From: Streptomyces sp. NRRL S-455
GTDB lineage: Bacteria; Actinomycetota; Actinomycetes; Streptomycetales; Streptomycetaceae
Length of the DNA: 64,000 bases
Direction of reading: 5' to 3'
Assembly: GCF_000717875.1 (NCBI RefSeq)
Contig: NZ_JOCT01000009.1
Location: 111,814 to 175,813 of the forward strand
Shown one piece after another: positions 8,064 through 16,084 of this stretch. The notes beneath the pieces are model-generated. The model was not told the origin of the DNA, ran no database searches, and was given only the letters and a program-made list of their open reading frames with translations. A program made the translations under genes and the position numbers. How positions within the stretch are numbered: position 1 is the stretch's first letter; every line of letters starts with the position of its first letter.

Positions 8064-8537
8064 CTAACGGCCCCCGGCCGTGGCGAGCCAGTCGGCGACC
8101 CGGCGTACGGCGGTCTCGTCGAGCCGTTCGACGAGCGCCTGAACCGTCGTCTCGTCCTCGGGGGAGAGGTCGTAGAGGCCCGCCTTGCCCAGCCCGGCCA
8201 TGAGGACCTGGTGGCGGCGGCCGGTCATGCGGGCCGCCAGGACGGTCGGTGCGCCGGCAGGGGCCTGGGGGCTCGGCTGAGGTGAAGCGGCTTGCCTCGG
8301 CGGGGCGTCGTACAGGTGCCACGCGCCGTCCTTCGGACCCCACAGGGCGAAGGAGACGTCCTCTCCACGCGCGCGCAGGGTCTGGGTCATCTCGTCGAGG
8401 GCGTACAGCACGGGCGGCCGGTGCGGTGACTCCGCGGCTGCCCGCCAGGAGCCGTCGGCCGGCCGGTGGACCATCGCCACCCAGCGGGGCGCGCCCTGCG
8501 GTTGTGGACTCTCGGGACGTGTCTCCACTGCGCTCAC
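8064..8537 (-). CDS. conserved hypothetical protein
   Basis: A 157-residue soluble protein without a recognised domain. The N-terminal part (WVAMVHRPADGSWRAAAES, then LYALDEMTQTLRARGEDVSFALWGPKDGAWHLYD) looks like a small alpha/beta unit. The last 60 residues (LSPEDETTVQALVERLDETAVRRVADWLA) are helical. A Pro/Ala-rich linker separates them. The start is GTG 8537. It lies upstream of the PIG-L gene on the same strand, 26 bases away, and could be co-transcribed with it. A perfect palindrome (8602-8616) sits 65 bases before the start and may control it. Confidence 0.65.
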   Translation of the reverse strand: MSAVETRPESPQPQGAPRWVAMVHRPADGSWRAAAESPHRPPVLYALDEMTQTLRARGEDVSFALWGPKDGAWHLYDAPPRQAASPQPSPQAPAGAPTVLAARMTGRRHQVLMAGLGKAGLYDLSPEDETTVQALVERLDETAVRRVADWLATAGGR

Positions 8538-8601
8538 CCCTGTACGTCGCTCGGGAAGCGGTAAGGCGGTCCGGGCCGAACCACGGGGAAGGCGACCGTA
8601 A

Positions 8602-8616
8602 CTGACGGACCGTCAG
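8602..8616. promoter_or_regulatory. palindromic operator, TetR type
   Basis: CTGACGGACCGTCAG is a perfect 7-1-7 inverted repeat. Almost the same sequence (CTGACGGACAGTCAG) lies directly before the ChsH2-like gene at 16066-16080. Palindromes of this size and style are typical TetR-family sites. No TetR gene is adjacent, so the regulator must lie elsewhere. Confidence 0.6.
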
Positions 8617-8666
8617 ATATCCAGGGTTGGAAGTCGCCGTCCGAAGGGGAGGATCACCACGTCGTC

Positions 8667-8702
8667 CGGTACCGGTCCCTCCCCTCGTGGGGACCGGTAC
8701 CG
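8667..8702. repeat. 13-bp perfect inverted repeat
   Basis: CGGTACCGGTCCC and its exact complement are separated by a 10-base loop. There is no T-run on either side. It could be a terminator-like or attenuator hairpin in the leader of the WD40 gene, or a binding site. Confidence 0.7.
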
Positions 8703-8895
8703 AACGGTGGAGCCACCGTCGACCGACCCCGATGGAAGCCGACCGGATGGATGCGCTGCTGGTCCGGAATCCTGCCAGTTCCGGCACCCGACGAGGAGTT
8801 CCCGGTTCCGGGTGGGCGGTATCGTCGCAGGTCAGACGTATAAGGTGAGTTTTCCGGTCCGGACGTCCAGGCGTGGGAAGAGAAGGAGTGGAGCC

Positions 8896-11800
8896 TTGGG
8901 TTCCGACTCGGGGGCACGCACCGCCTTCGCGGAACGCCTCGCACTGCTGTACAAGGAAGCCGGTAACCCGCCCCTCAAGCGCGTGTCCGAATCGGTCGTA
9001 CGCCTGCGGCGGGTCGACGAACGCGGGCGTCCCGTGCGGGTGTCCGCGCAGCGCATCAGCGACTGGCGGCGGGCGCGCAACGTCCCCGCTCAGTTCACCG
9101 CCCTCGCGGCCGTGCTGCACGTGCTGATACCCGAGGCGCGCCGCGCGCGGCCCACGCCGGTGTCCCCGGGCCTGTACGACCTCGGCCACTGGCAGCGGCT
9201 GTGGGAGAGCGCGGTGGCCGACCCCGTCGGCGAGCGCGGCGCGGCGTCCCCCGCGGAGGAGGGGCCTGCGGCCGACGCCCCGTCCGCGCCCGCCGGGGTG
9301 TGCCCGTACCGGGGGCTGGCCTCGTACCGCCTGGAGGACGCCAACTGGTTCTTCGGCCGGGAACGGTGCACGGACGCGCTCGTCGCCCAGCTCCGCGGCG
9401 TGGCGGACCGGGGCGGACTGGTCATGCTCGTGGGCGCGTCGGGAGCGGGGAAGTCCTCACTGCTGAACGCCGGCCTGGTGCCCGCGCTGAGGGCAGGCGC
9501 GCTGGGCCGCCATGACGGCATCGACGGCATCGACGGTGGCGACGGCGGCGACGGCGGCGACGGCGAGGAGAACGGCCGGGCGGGCACGGTGGTGCAGCTC
9601 GTGCCCGGGAGTGACCCCCTGGCGGAGCTGGCCCGGCGCATCCCCGACCTCGGGCCCGTCGTCTCGGCCGGGGAGAGAACCGGAACGGAGACGTCCGACG
9701 GCTCGGTCGCGTCGAGGGGGCCGCGGACGGAGAACTCCGACGGTTCCGCTGTGGGGCACTCGGACGCGGTCCGCTCCGTCCCCTCCCCGGACGCGGTCCG
9801 CTCCGTCCCCTCCCCGGACGCGGTCCGCGCCGCCGTCTCCGCCTGGGCGCGGCGTGTGGCGGCTCCCGGTACGCGGCCGGTCATCATCGTGGACCAGTTC
9901 GAGGAGACGTTCACCCTCTGCCCCGACGAGGCCGACCGGCGTGCCTTCGTCGAGGTCCTGCACGCCGCGTGCTTACCGGCCCGCCCCGGCGACCCGGCTC
10001 CGGCCGTCGTGGTGCTGGGCATCCGGGCCGACTTCTACGAGCAGTGCCTCAGGTATCCCGAACTGGCCGACGCGCTCCAGCACCGGCACATGGTGCTCGG
10101 ACCGCTGACCACCGCTGAACTGCGCGAGGCCGTGACGGGACCGGCCAAGGCCGTCGGCCTGGAGCTGGAACCGGGCCTGGCGGAGCTGATCGTCCGGGAG
10201 GTCAGCGCCGACGGCCCGCGCGGGGCGCACGACGCGGGTGTGCTGCCGCTCCTCTCGCACGCCCTGCTCGCCACCTGGCAGCGCAGGAAGGCGGGCCGGC
10301 TGACGCTGGCCGGCTACCGCGCGGCCGGCGGCATCCAGGGCGCGGTCGCGGCGACCGCGGAGCGGGCCTGGTCCGGCCTCGACCCGGCGGCGCGCACCGC
10401 GGCCCGGCTGCTCCTGCTCCGGCTGGTCCGGCTGGGTGAGGACACCCAGGCCACGCGCAGGCGCGGGACCCGGCGCAAGCTGGCGGAGGAGTCGGCCGAC
10501 CCCGGGAAGACCGAGGAGTCCCTGGAGGCGCTGGTCCGGGCCCGGCTGGTGACGCTCGACGCCGAGTCCGTGGAGATCACCCACGAGGCGCTGCTGCACG
10601 CCTGGCCGCGCTTGCGTGACTGGATCGACGACGACCGGCAGGGCAATCTGCTGCGTCAGCGCCTGGAGGAGGACGGCCGGGCCTGGGAGGAGTCGAACCG
10701 CGACACCTCCCTGCTCTACCGGGGCTCCCGTCTGGAACAGGCCCACGGGTGGGCGAAATCCGCGGGCGACACGTTCCTCACCCGCAGCGCGGTGGAGTTC
10801 CTGGCCGCGTCGGTCAGGCTGCGCAGGCGCATCATCTGGATCAGCCGGGGCGCCGTGGCGGCGCTGGTCGCACTGGCTGTCCTGGCCGTCGGGTCGGCGG
10901 TCGTCGCGTGGAAGCAGCGGGACGACGCCGTGTTCCAGCAGGTGCTCGCCCAGGCCGATCGCGTCCAGGACACGGATCCGTCGCTGTCCGCACAGCTCGA
11001 CCTGGTGGCGCACCGGCTGCGGCCGGACGACGAGGGGGCGAACAGCCGCCTGATCTCCGTGGTGAACGCGCCGCTGGCCACGCCGTTGACCGGTCACACG
11101 GGCGCCGTCTACCTCACGACGTTCAGCCCGGACGGCCGCACCCTGGCCACGGCCAGCTACGACCGGACCGTACGCCTGTGGAACGTGGCCGATCCACGCC
11201 GCCCGAAGCCCCTGGGCAAGCCGCTCGGCGGCCACCGGAGCTGGGTGAGCAGCGCGGTGTTCAGCCCGGACGGCCGTACCCTCGCCAGCGCCTCCGACGA
11301 CGGCACGATCCGGTTGTGGAACGCGACGGATCCCGGCCGCCCGCAGCCGCTCGGCGAACCGCTGACCGGCCATGACGGCACGATCTACCTGATCGCCTTC
11401 AGCCCGGACGGACGCACGCTGGCCTCCGCCGGCGACGATCACACCGTCCGGCTGTGGGATGTGGCCGACCCGAAGCGTCCGCGGCCCCTGGGCGAGCCGC
11501 TGACCGGTCACACGGCCGCCGTGCGCTCGGTGGCGCTCAGCCCGGACGGCCGGACACTGGCGGCCGGTGGCGACGACGGCACGGTCCGGCTCTGGGACGT
11601 GTCCGACCGCAGGCGTCCCACGCCGGTGGGTGAGCCGCTGACCGGTCACACCGCCACGGTGCACTCGGTGGCGTTCAGCCCCGACGGCCGTACGCTCGCC
11701 AGCGGCGGTTCGGACGACACCGTCCGGCTCTGGGACACGTCCGCCCCCCGCCGGGCGAAGCAGATCGGTACGCCGCTGACCGGCCACACCGGCCCCGTGT

Positions 11801-13050
11801 GGTCGGTGGCCTTCAGCCCGAGCGGCGAGAGGCTCGCCGCCGCCAGTGAGGACAGCACGGCGAGCCTGTGGAACGTCACCGATCCGGCGTACCCGTCACA
11901 GGTCGGCGGGCCCTTGGCGGGCAGCAGCGGCGAGATGTACGCGCTCGGCTTCAGCCCCGACGGGCGCACCCTCGCCACCGGCACGGGCGACAACAAGGTG
12001 CGCCTGTGGTCGCTGCCGACCTCGGACATGATCGGCCGGACCGGAGCGTTCCGGCCGGACGGCCGGGTGCTCGCGACGGCGGCGCGTGACGAACGGATCC
12101 GGCTGTGGGACGTGCGCAGGCCCGGCAGGCCGGTGCCGATCGGCGCACCGTTCCAACCGGACGGTGACGTGCACTCCATGGCGTTCTCCGCCGACGGCCG
12201 GACCCTCGCGGTGCGGATCGGCACCCGTGCGGTGCGGCTGTGGAACCTCACCGATCCGGCCCGTCCGGTCCCCTACGGGCCCGCTGTCGCCCTGCGCACC
12301 CGTTTCGCGGGCGCGTTGGCCTTCAGTCCCGACGGGCGCACCCTGGCCACCGCCTACGACGACCGCACCATCCAGCTGTGGGACGTCAGCGACCCGTCGC
12401 GGCTGCGGCGGCTCGGCGCACCGCTCACCGGGCACAAGGGCTACGTCAACTCCCTGGCCTTCAGCCCGGACGGCCGCACCCTCGCCAGCGGGAGCGCGGA
12501 CGGCACCATCCGCCGGTGGAAGGTGTCCGACCCCCGCCGTGCCGAGCGGTTGGGCGCACCGCTCGAGGGCCACCTCGGCGCCGTCAACATCCTCGCCTAC
12601 AGCCCCGACGGCCGTACGCTGGCCAGCGGCGGCGACGACAACTCGGTCCGCCTCTGGAACATCACCGACCCTGCCGGTCCCTCCGGTATCGCAAGCCTCA
12701 CCGGCCACACCGAAGCGGTCGTGTCACTCACGTTCAGCCGGGACGGCCGCACCCTGGCCAGCGGCGGCAACGACAACAGTGTCCGCCTCTGGAACGCGTC
12801 CGAACCGTCCAGGGCCACCCCGATCGGTCAGTCGATGAGCCTCAACGCCAAGAGCGGCAGCTTCCTGTCGTTCAGCCCGAACAGCAACATGCTGGGGGTG
12901 TCGAGCGGCGCGGACACCGTCCGGCTCTGGGACCTCGACGTCGACCAGGCCGCACACCGCGTCTGCGAGACGACCCGGGGCGTTCTGACGCGCGATACCT
13001 GGGACGAGTACCTGTCCCGCCTCTCGTACGATCCGCCCTGCGACGGCTGA
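8896..13050 (+). CDS. STAND NTPase with N-terminal helical domain, membrane segment and 14 WD40 blades
   Basis: A 1384-residue signalling NTPase of the nSTAND1/WD40 type. Residues 1-90 are a helix-turn-helix-like domain (RISDWRRARNVP). The NTPase opens with YRGLASYRLEDANWFFGRE, with Walker A GASGAGKSS near 179-187 and Walker B VIIVDQFEE near 331-338. One membrane helix lies near 648-672. From about 732 there are fourteen WD40 repeats, each with SPDGRTLA-like and VRLW-like signatures: two seven-blade propellers. A Gly-Asp stretch (near 207-221) and 27-bp repeats sit inside the NTPase. The start is TTG 8896, behind GAAGGAG; GTG 8845 is the alternative. STAND proteins act as ligand-triggered switches, some in phage defence. 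The trigger here is unknown. Confidence 0.9.
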   Translation: MGSDSGARTAFAERLALLYKEAGNPPLKRVSESVVRLRRVDERGRPVRVSAQRISDWRRARNVPAQFTALAAVLHVLIPEARRARPTPVSPGLYDLGHWQRLWESAVADPVGERGAASPAEEGPAADAPSAPAGVCPYRGLASYRLEDANWFFGRERCTDALVAQLRGVADRGGLVMLVGASGAGKSSLLNAGLVPALRAGALGRHDGIDGIDGGDGGDGGDGEENGRAGTVVQLVPGSDPLAELARRIPDLGPVVSAGERTGTETSDGSVASRGPRTENSDGSAVGHSDAVRSVPSPDAVRSVPSPDAVRAAVSAWARRVAAPGTRPVIIVDQFEETFTLCPDEADRRAFVEVLHAACLPARPGDPAPAVVVLGIRADFYEQCLRYPELADALQHRHMVLGPLTTAELREAVTGPAKAVGLELEPGLAELIVREVSADGPRGAHDAGVLPLLSHALLATWQRRKAGRLTLAGYRAAGGIQGAVAATAERAWSGLDPAARTAARLLLLRLVRLGEDTQATRRRGTRRKLAEESADPGKTEESLEALVRARLVTLDAESVEITHEALLHAWPRLRDWIDDDRQGNLLRQRLEEDGRAWEESNRDTSLLYRGSRLEQAHGWAKSAGDTFLTRSAVEFLAASVRLRRRIIWISRGAVAALVALAVLAVGSAVVAWKQRDDAVFQQVLAQADRVQDTDPSLSAQLDLVAHRLRPDDEGANSRLISVVNAPLATPLTGHTGAVYLTTFSPDGRTLATASYDRTVRLWNVADPRRPKPLGKPLGGHRSWVSSAVFSPDGRTLASASDDGTIRLWNATDPGRPQPLGEPLTGHDGTIYLIAFSPDGRTLASAGDDHTVRLWDVADPKRPRPLGEPLTGHTAAVRSVALSPDGRTLAAGGDDGTVRLWDVSDRRRPTPVGEPLTGHTATVHSVAFSPDGRTLASGGSDDTVRLWDTSAPRRAKQIGTPLTGHTGPVWSVAFSPSGERLAAASEDSTASLWNVTDPAYPSQVGGPLAGSSGEMYALGFSPDGRTLATGTGDNKVRLWSLPTSDMIGRTGAFRPDGRVLATAARDERIRLWDVRRPGRPVPIGAPFQPDGDVHSMAFSADGRTLAVRIGTRAVRLWNLTDPARPVPYGPAVALRTRFAGALAFSPDGRTLATAYDDRTIQLWDVSDPSRLRRLGAPLTGHKGYVNSLAFSPDGRTLASGSADGTIRRWKVSDPRRAERLGAPLEGHLGAVNILAYSPDGRTLASGGDDNSVRLWNITDPAGPSGIASLTGHTEAVVSLTFSRDGRTLASGGNDNSVRLWNASEPSRATPIGQSMSLNAKSGSFLSFSPNSNMLGVSSGADTVRLWDLDVDQAAHRVCETTRGVLTRDTWDEYLSRLSYDPPCDG
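9763..9838 (+). repeat. 27-bp tandem repeat inside the STAND gene
   Basis: Two full copies (9763-9789, 9790-9816) and a partial third encode DAVRSVPSP units. They lie in a loop of the NTPase domain that is not expected to be conserved, a typical place for slippage. Confidence 0.85.
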
Positions 13051-13156
13051 CGGGACCGGCCCGCACAACAGTGCTGTCTCTCATGAGAGTTGAGTGATAC
13101 GAGTCACAAGATGGCCTTTAGTGGCGGACGGTCGGCTTCCTCGCGTAAGCGCTTGT

Positions 13157-13213
13157 TACCCTTGGCCATAGCCCGACCGCTGGTGCATCCCCCGTCGCCA
13201 GCGGTCGGGTTTT
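13157..13213 (+). ncRNA. candidate small RNA: promoter-like hexamer followed by a C-rich-loop terminator hairpin
   Basis: A TACCCT -10-like hexamer (13157-13162) lies just before the strong hairpin at 13172-13209, whose loop contains five consecutive C residues (GCATCCCCCGT). A transcript from about 13169 would be roughly 45 nt and would consist mostly of the hairpin plus a U tail. The loop is complementary to a ribosome-site-plus-start sequence such as GGGGGATGC, which would suit an antisense role. It could equally be only the terminator of the WD40 gene. Confidence 0.3.
13172..13213. terminator. rho-independent terminator
   Basis: A perfect 12-bp stem (CCCGACCGCTGG / CCAGCGGTCGGG) with a 14-base loop, followed by TTTT on the plus strand. 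It ends the WD40 transcript, and the convergent GNAT gene stops at 13215. Confidence 0.9.
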
Positions 13214-13214
13214 C

Positions 13215-13787
13215 TCATCGCAGGGCGAGGCGCATCAGGATCCTGGGGTGGCCGGCCAGGACCGAGGTGGTCGCCGCCGCGTAGGTGAAGCCGGCGCGCT
13301 CGAAGTTCTTCCGCAGCCCGGCGTACGCCATCGTCAGGTCGACCCTGGCGTCACCGTTGTCGAGTGGGTAGGCCTCGACGGCCGGTGCTCCGTGAGCGCG
13401 GGCGAACTCGACCGCGCCCGCGATGAGGGCGTGCGAGATGCCCTGCTTCCGGTGACCGGGGCGTACCCGGACGCACCACAGCGACCAGACGGGCAGGTCG
13501 TCGACGTGCGGGATCTTGCGGTTGCGGGCGAAGGAGGTGTCCGAGCGCGGGGAGACGGCGGCCCAGCCGACCGGTTCGTCACCGTCGTAGGCGAGCACGC
13601 CCGGGGCCGGGTCCGCACGGCACAGCCCTGCGACGTACTCGCCACGGGCCGGTCCGTGCAGCTCCTTGTTGAGCTTGGACGGGATCCGGTAGCTCAGGCA
13701 CCAGCAGACATTCGCGCCGGGCGACTTGGGCCCGAGTACCGCGCGCACGTCCGCGAAGTCCGAAGCCGGGCGAACGTCGATGGTCAT
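13215..13787 (-). CDS. GNAT family N-acetyltransferase
   Basis: A 190-residue acetyltransferase. The acetyl-CoA loop is in VWSLWCVRVRPGHRKQGISHALIAGAVEFA (Q/RxxGxG/A variant RKQGIS). A following strand PAVEAYPLDN leads to the C-terminal FERAGF signature and the closing strands. The N-terminal part contains CWCLSYRIPSK, as seen in a GNAT subgroup common in actinobacteria. The substrate is unknown. The start ATG 13787 is supported by where the fold begins; the upstream G-run (GGGGG) may act as the ribosome site. Confidence 0.88.
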   Translation of the reverse strand: MTIDVRPASDFADVRAVLGPKSPGANVCWCLSYRIPSKLNKELHGPARGEYVAGLCRADPAPGVLAYDGDEPVGWAAVSPRSDTSFARNRKIPHVDDLPVWSLWCVRVRPGHRKQGISHALIAGAVEFARAHGAPAVEAYPLDNGDARVDLTMAYAGLRKNFERAGFTYAAATTSVLAGHPRILMRLALR

Positions 13788-13997
13788 GCCCCCACGATGA
13801 CACGCCCCACCCGGCCCCGCCGCCCGGGTGTCCCCGGCCTCGCGTGGATCCGCCCCGGCGTGGATGCGTGTGCCGAGAGCCCGTACTGCCGACCTCGCCC
13901 CGGCTCGACCGCCGCCGCGAACCGCCTCCGCGAGCGGCTCGGCTCCGCTGCCCGCCGGTCCACGGTTCACCGCGGCACGCCGGTCCACGGTCCACCG

Positions 13998-14537
13998 CTA
14001 CCCGCCGGACCGAGGCACCGACGCGGCTCGCAGCAGCCGCAGTTGGCCGATCTCGCTCACGTTCTTCATCAGCTCGGCGTTCACCCAGCCCGCCATGTGC
14101 GCGACGGTGTGCTGGGGGTCGTCCGGCCACGGGAACGGTGCCGTGGCGTCCAGGTCGGTGTCGGTGAGGCGGTCGAGGACCGTCAGCCACTCCGTGCGCA
14201 GGCCGCGCAGCCACTCGACGGTCGCGGCGCCCGCGCCGGGCCACCGGACGTCCGTGCGGTCGCGGGGCGGCCGGCCCTGCGCGTGGTCGAGGGTGACGCT
14301 CCACCACCAGCCGATGTGCCAGCTCACCCAGGCGAGGGTGGGCACCGGCACGGGGTCCGGTTCGGGCTCCGCCCAGTCCGGCACCCACGTGCCGTCGGGG
14401 CCCTCGTGCATCGTCCAGCAGTGCGGCGCCGGCTCCCAGAGGAAGTCCTCCGGCTCCAGCCGCTCCAGGTGGTACTCGAACAGCGACCAGGTCAACTCGA
14501 ACTGCCAGCGCAGCAGTTGGGTTCGCGTAACGCTCAT
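13998..14537 (-). CDS. DinB family protein
   Basis: A 179-residue helical-bundle protein of the DinB/YfiT superfamily. It shows the LLRWQFELTWSLFEYHLERLEPEDFLWEPAPHCWTMHE opening, with its first metal-ligand His, and the HIGWWWSVTLDHA and TVAHMAGWVNAELMKNVSEIGQLRLL helices. Relatives include thiol-dependent transferases. The precise reaction here is unknown. A TAGGCT hexamer ends six bases before the ATG and no Shine-Dalgarno is visible, so the mRNA is probably leaderless. Confidence 0.85.
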   Translation of the reverse strand: MSVTRTQLLRWQFELTWSLFEYHLERLEPEDFLWEPAPHCWTMHEGPDGTWVPDWAEPEPDPVPVPTLAWVSWHIGWWWSVTLDHAQGRPPRDRTDVRWPGAGAATVEWLRGLRTEWLTVLDRLTDTDLDATAPFPWPDDPQHTVAHMAGWVNAELMKNVSEIGQLRLLRAASVPRSGG

Positions 14538-14546
14538 CGGACGAGC

Positions 14547-14987
14547 CTACGCAGGCACCGCGCGTGCGTCCCGGGCCAGACCCGCCCAGTCCAGGTTCCG
14601 CAGTGCGGGGTCCGCGTCCCAGCCCGACGGCAGGCGAGGCGTGGACTGGAACCAGACGACGGCCAGGCGCGAGCGGTACAGCACCGGGTCGTGGACGGGG
14701 TCGAGGGCCGTGGAGTGGAACGTGCCCAAACAGGCCACGGCGGGCAGCACCTCGACGGGACCGAGGCCGCCCGGGTACTGGTCGGGATACTCACGCGGCG
14801 GCGGCACGAGGTGGACCGGTGTGCCGGGGTGCGCCCGCCCGGCGGCGCGCAGCAGGCCGCGGATGCGCAGGTCGTTGACCGGCTTGCAGGGATAGCCCTC
14901 CAGCAGGTCGCCGTACGTGGACGAGAGCCGCAGCTCGGTGAGGTCCACCGAGCGGCCGGAGGCCAGGACGAGGCGTGCGAGCGCCAT
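14547..14987 (-). CDS. conserved hypothetical protein
   Basis: A 146-residue soluble protein with no recognised domain. It starts MALARLVLASGRSVDLTELRLSSTYGDLLEGYPCKPVNDLRIRGLL and ends in an Ala/Arg helix. The start at 14987 has AAGGTG seven bases upstream; an ATG nine codons earlier (15014) is also possible. It lies between the DinB gene and the primase/polymerase gene on the same strand. The gaps are short enough (9 and 107 bases) for read-through. Confidence 0.65.
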   Translation of the reverse strand: MALARLVLASGRSVDLTELRLSSTYGDLLEGYPCKPVNDLRIRGLLRAAGRAHPGTPVHLVPPPREYPDQYPGGLGPVEVLPAVACLGTFHSTALDPVHDPVLYRSRLAVVWFQSTPRLPSGWDADPALRNLDWAGLARDARAVPA

Positions 14988-15094
14988 GGCCGGCACCTTG
15001 GGGCGGTGTTGCATCAGGGTCTTTCGATCGTCCTGGTTCCTTCAGGGGCGGGGCATGGTCTTCCTTCCGGGGCACGGGCGTCGCCCGGCCCCCG

Positions 15095-15961
15095 TCACGG
15101 CCGGTGCCCCGTCATCCGTGCCGCCGACGCGATCGTGGCCCGGGCCTCGCGTGCGGACAGTCCGGTGTCGACCGCGGCGTCGACCAGGGCGACCGCGAGC
15201 GCGGGGCCGATGCCGTCCTCGTAGGCCCGGCAGGCCGCCCAGAACAGCCGGGTGTTGCGCTGGCCCTCGTGCGCGGCGAGGACGAACTCGACCAGGCCCT
15301 GGCCGTGTCCGCCGGCCGACGCGGGCGCGGGGTGGTGGGCACGGGGCGGCGGGATCAGCAGGCGCAGAAGGGAGCGTGGGCAGGGGGCGGGAGCCAGGTG
15401 CGCGGTCCCCGGGGCCGCGGCGTACACGCCCTGGCCGGTGCGGGAGCCGGGGCCGACGAGGTAGCCGCCGGCGCCCCGGATGTCGATGCCGGGGGCGAGC
15501 CGCCCCGCCGAGTTGGGGACGACCAGCTCGGGCGGGCCGCTCAGCCACAGGTGCCGACCGCCGGACGGGGTCAATACGACCACCGTCGGCGGGATCGTGA
15601 ACAGGTGCCGCAGGGCCAGCTCGCGCAGGGCGGCCGAGGCGTCCGTGCCGGTCTTCACGTCCAGGTCGAGGCCGATCAGATGGTGCGGGGGCAGTCCGCA
15701 GGCGATGCCGTAGCCGGTCGCCCAGGGCGCGGCGGCGAACAGCTCCCGGATGCGGGCGGGGTCGCTGGAGGCGTCGTACACCCCGTGGCCGAGGCGGCCG
15801 CACTCGCCGTGGCAGGGGGAGGGGGCGGGGTCGTCGCGGTGGGGGGAGCGGAGCGCCGGAAGCTTGGTGCGGGACAGGGGGATGACGGCCAGTCCGCGTT
15901 CGGCGGCTGACAGGGCGTGCGCGAGGGCCAGCGTCGTGGCCTGCCGGTCGGTGGTGGCCAT
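15095..15961 (-). CDS. bifunctional DNA primase/polymerase (prim-pol) domain protein
   Basis: A 288-residue archaeo-eukaryotic-type primase/polymerase. The opening ALSAAERGLAVIPLSRTKLPALRS is typical of the prim-pol domain. The catalytic metal motif is GLDLDVK near 120-126. A conserved basic/His motif SGGRHLWLSGP lies near 155-165, and GIDIRGAGGYLVGPGS follows. A helical C-terminal third replaces the helicase seen in plasmid or phage relatives. Such proteins can prime or do translesion synthesis. The stand-alone form is chromosomally common in Streptomyces. A LexA-like box ends eleven bases before the start, suggesting DNA-damage control. GGAGG lies unusually close to the ATG. Confidence 0.85.
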   Translation of the reverse strand: MATTDRQATTLALAHALSAAERGLAVIPLSRTKLPALRSPHRDDPAPSPCHGECGRLGHGVYDASSDPARIRELFAAAPWATGYGIACGLPPHHLIGLDLDVKTGTDASAALRELALRHLFTIPPTVVVLTPSGGRHLWLSGPPELVVPNSAGRLAPGIDIRGAGGYLVGPGSRTGQGVYAAAPGTAHLAPAPCPRSLLRLLIPPPRAHHPAPASAGGHGQGLVEFVLAAHEGQRNTRLFWAACRAYEDGIGPALAVALVDAAVDTGLSAREARATIASAARMTGHRP

Positions 15962-15971
15962 GCCTCCATTT

Positions 15972-15987
15972 TCGTACACGCGTTCGA
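15972..15987. promoter_or_regulatory. LexA (SOS) box-like operator
   Basis: Read on the minus strand the site is TCGAACGCGTGTACGA. It differs at one position from the actinobacterial LexA pattern TCGAAC-N4-GTTCGA. It lies ten bases upstream of the prim-pol ATG, where LexA would block transcription. The match and position are seen; regulation by LexA is inferred. Confidence 0.65.
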
Positions 15988-16064
15988 AAAAGGAAAGAGG
16001 GAGCGGTTGTGACGCGCGGGCGTTCTCGCGCCCCCGGGGTGCGACGCCTTGACGGCGCAGTCGA

Positions 16065-16081
16065 TCTGACGGACAGTCAGA
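16065..16081. promoter_or_regulatory. TetR-type operator before the ChsH2-like operon
   Basis: TCTGAC-GGACA-GTCAGA has six-base perfect arms and is nearly identical to the palindrome at 8602-8616. It ends three bases before the GTG start of the operon, so a bound repressor would cover the transcription start. Confidence 0.65.
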
Positions 16082-16084
16082 AAC

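Larger units (their letters stand above)
8538..8895. other. divergent regulatory region with operator and hairpin
   Basis: About 360 bases between the hypothetical gene (minus strand) and the STAND/WD40 gene (plus strand). It contains the palindrome at 8602-8616 and the long inverted repeat at 8667-8702, listed separately. I see no coding sequence. Confidence 0.6.

Noticed and set aside
13157..13213. A 6C small RNA
   Set aside because: That family has two hairpins with C-rich loops. Only one loop with five C residues is present here.
13248..15224. A 658-residue plus-strand frame over the GNAT, DinB and hypothetical genes
   Set aside because: The minus-strand products match known families. 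The plus-strand product has shadow-frame composition.
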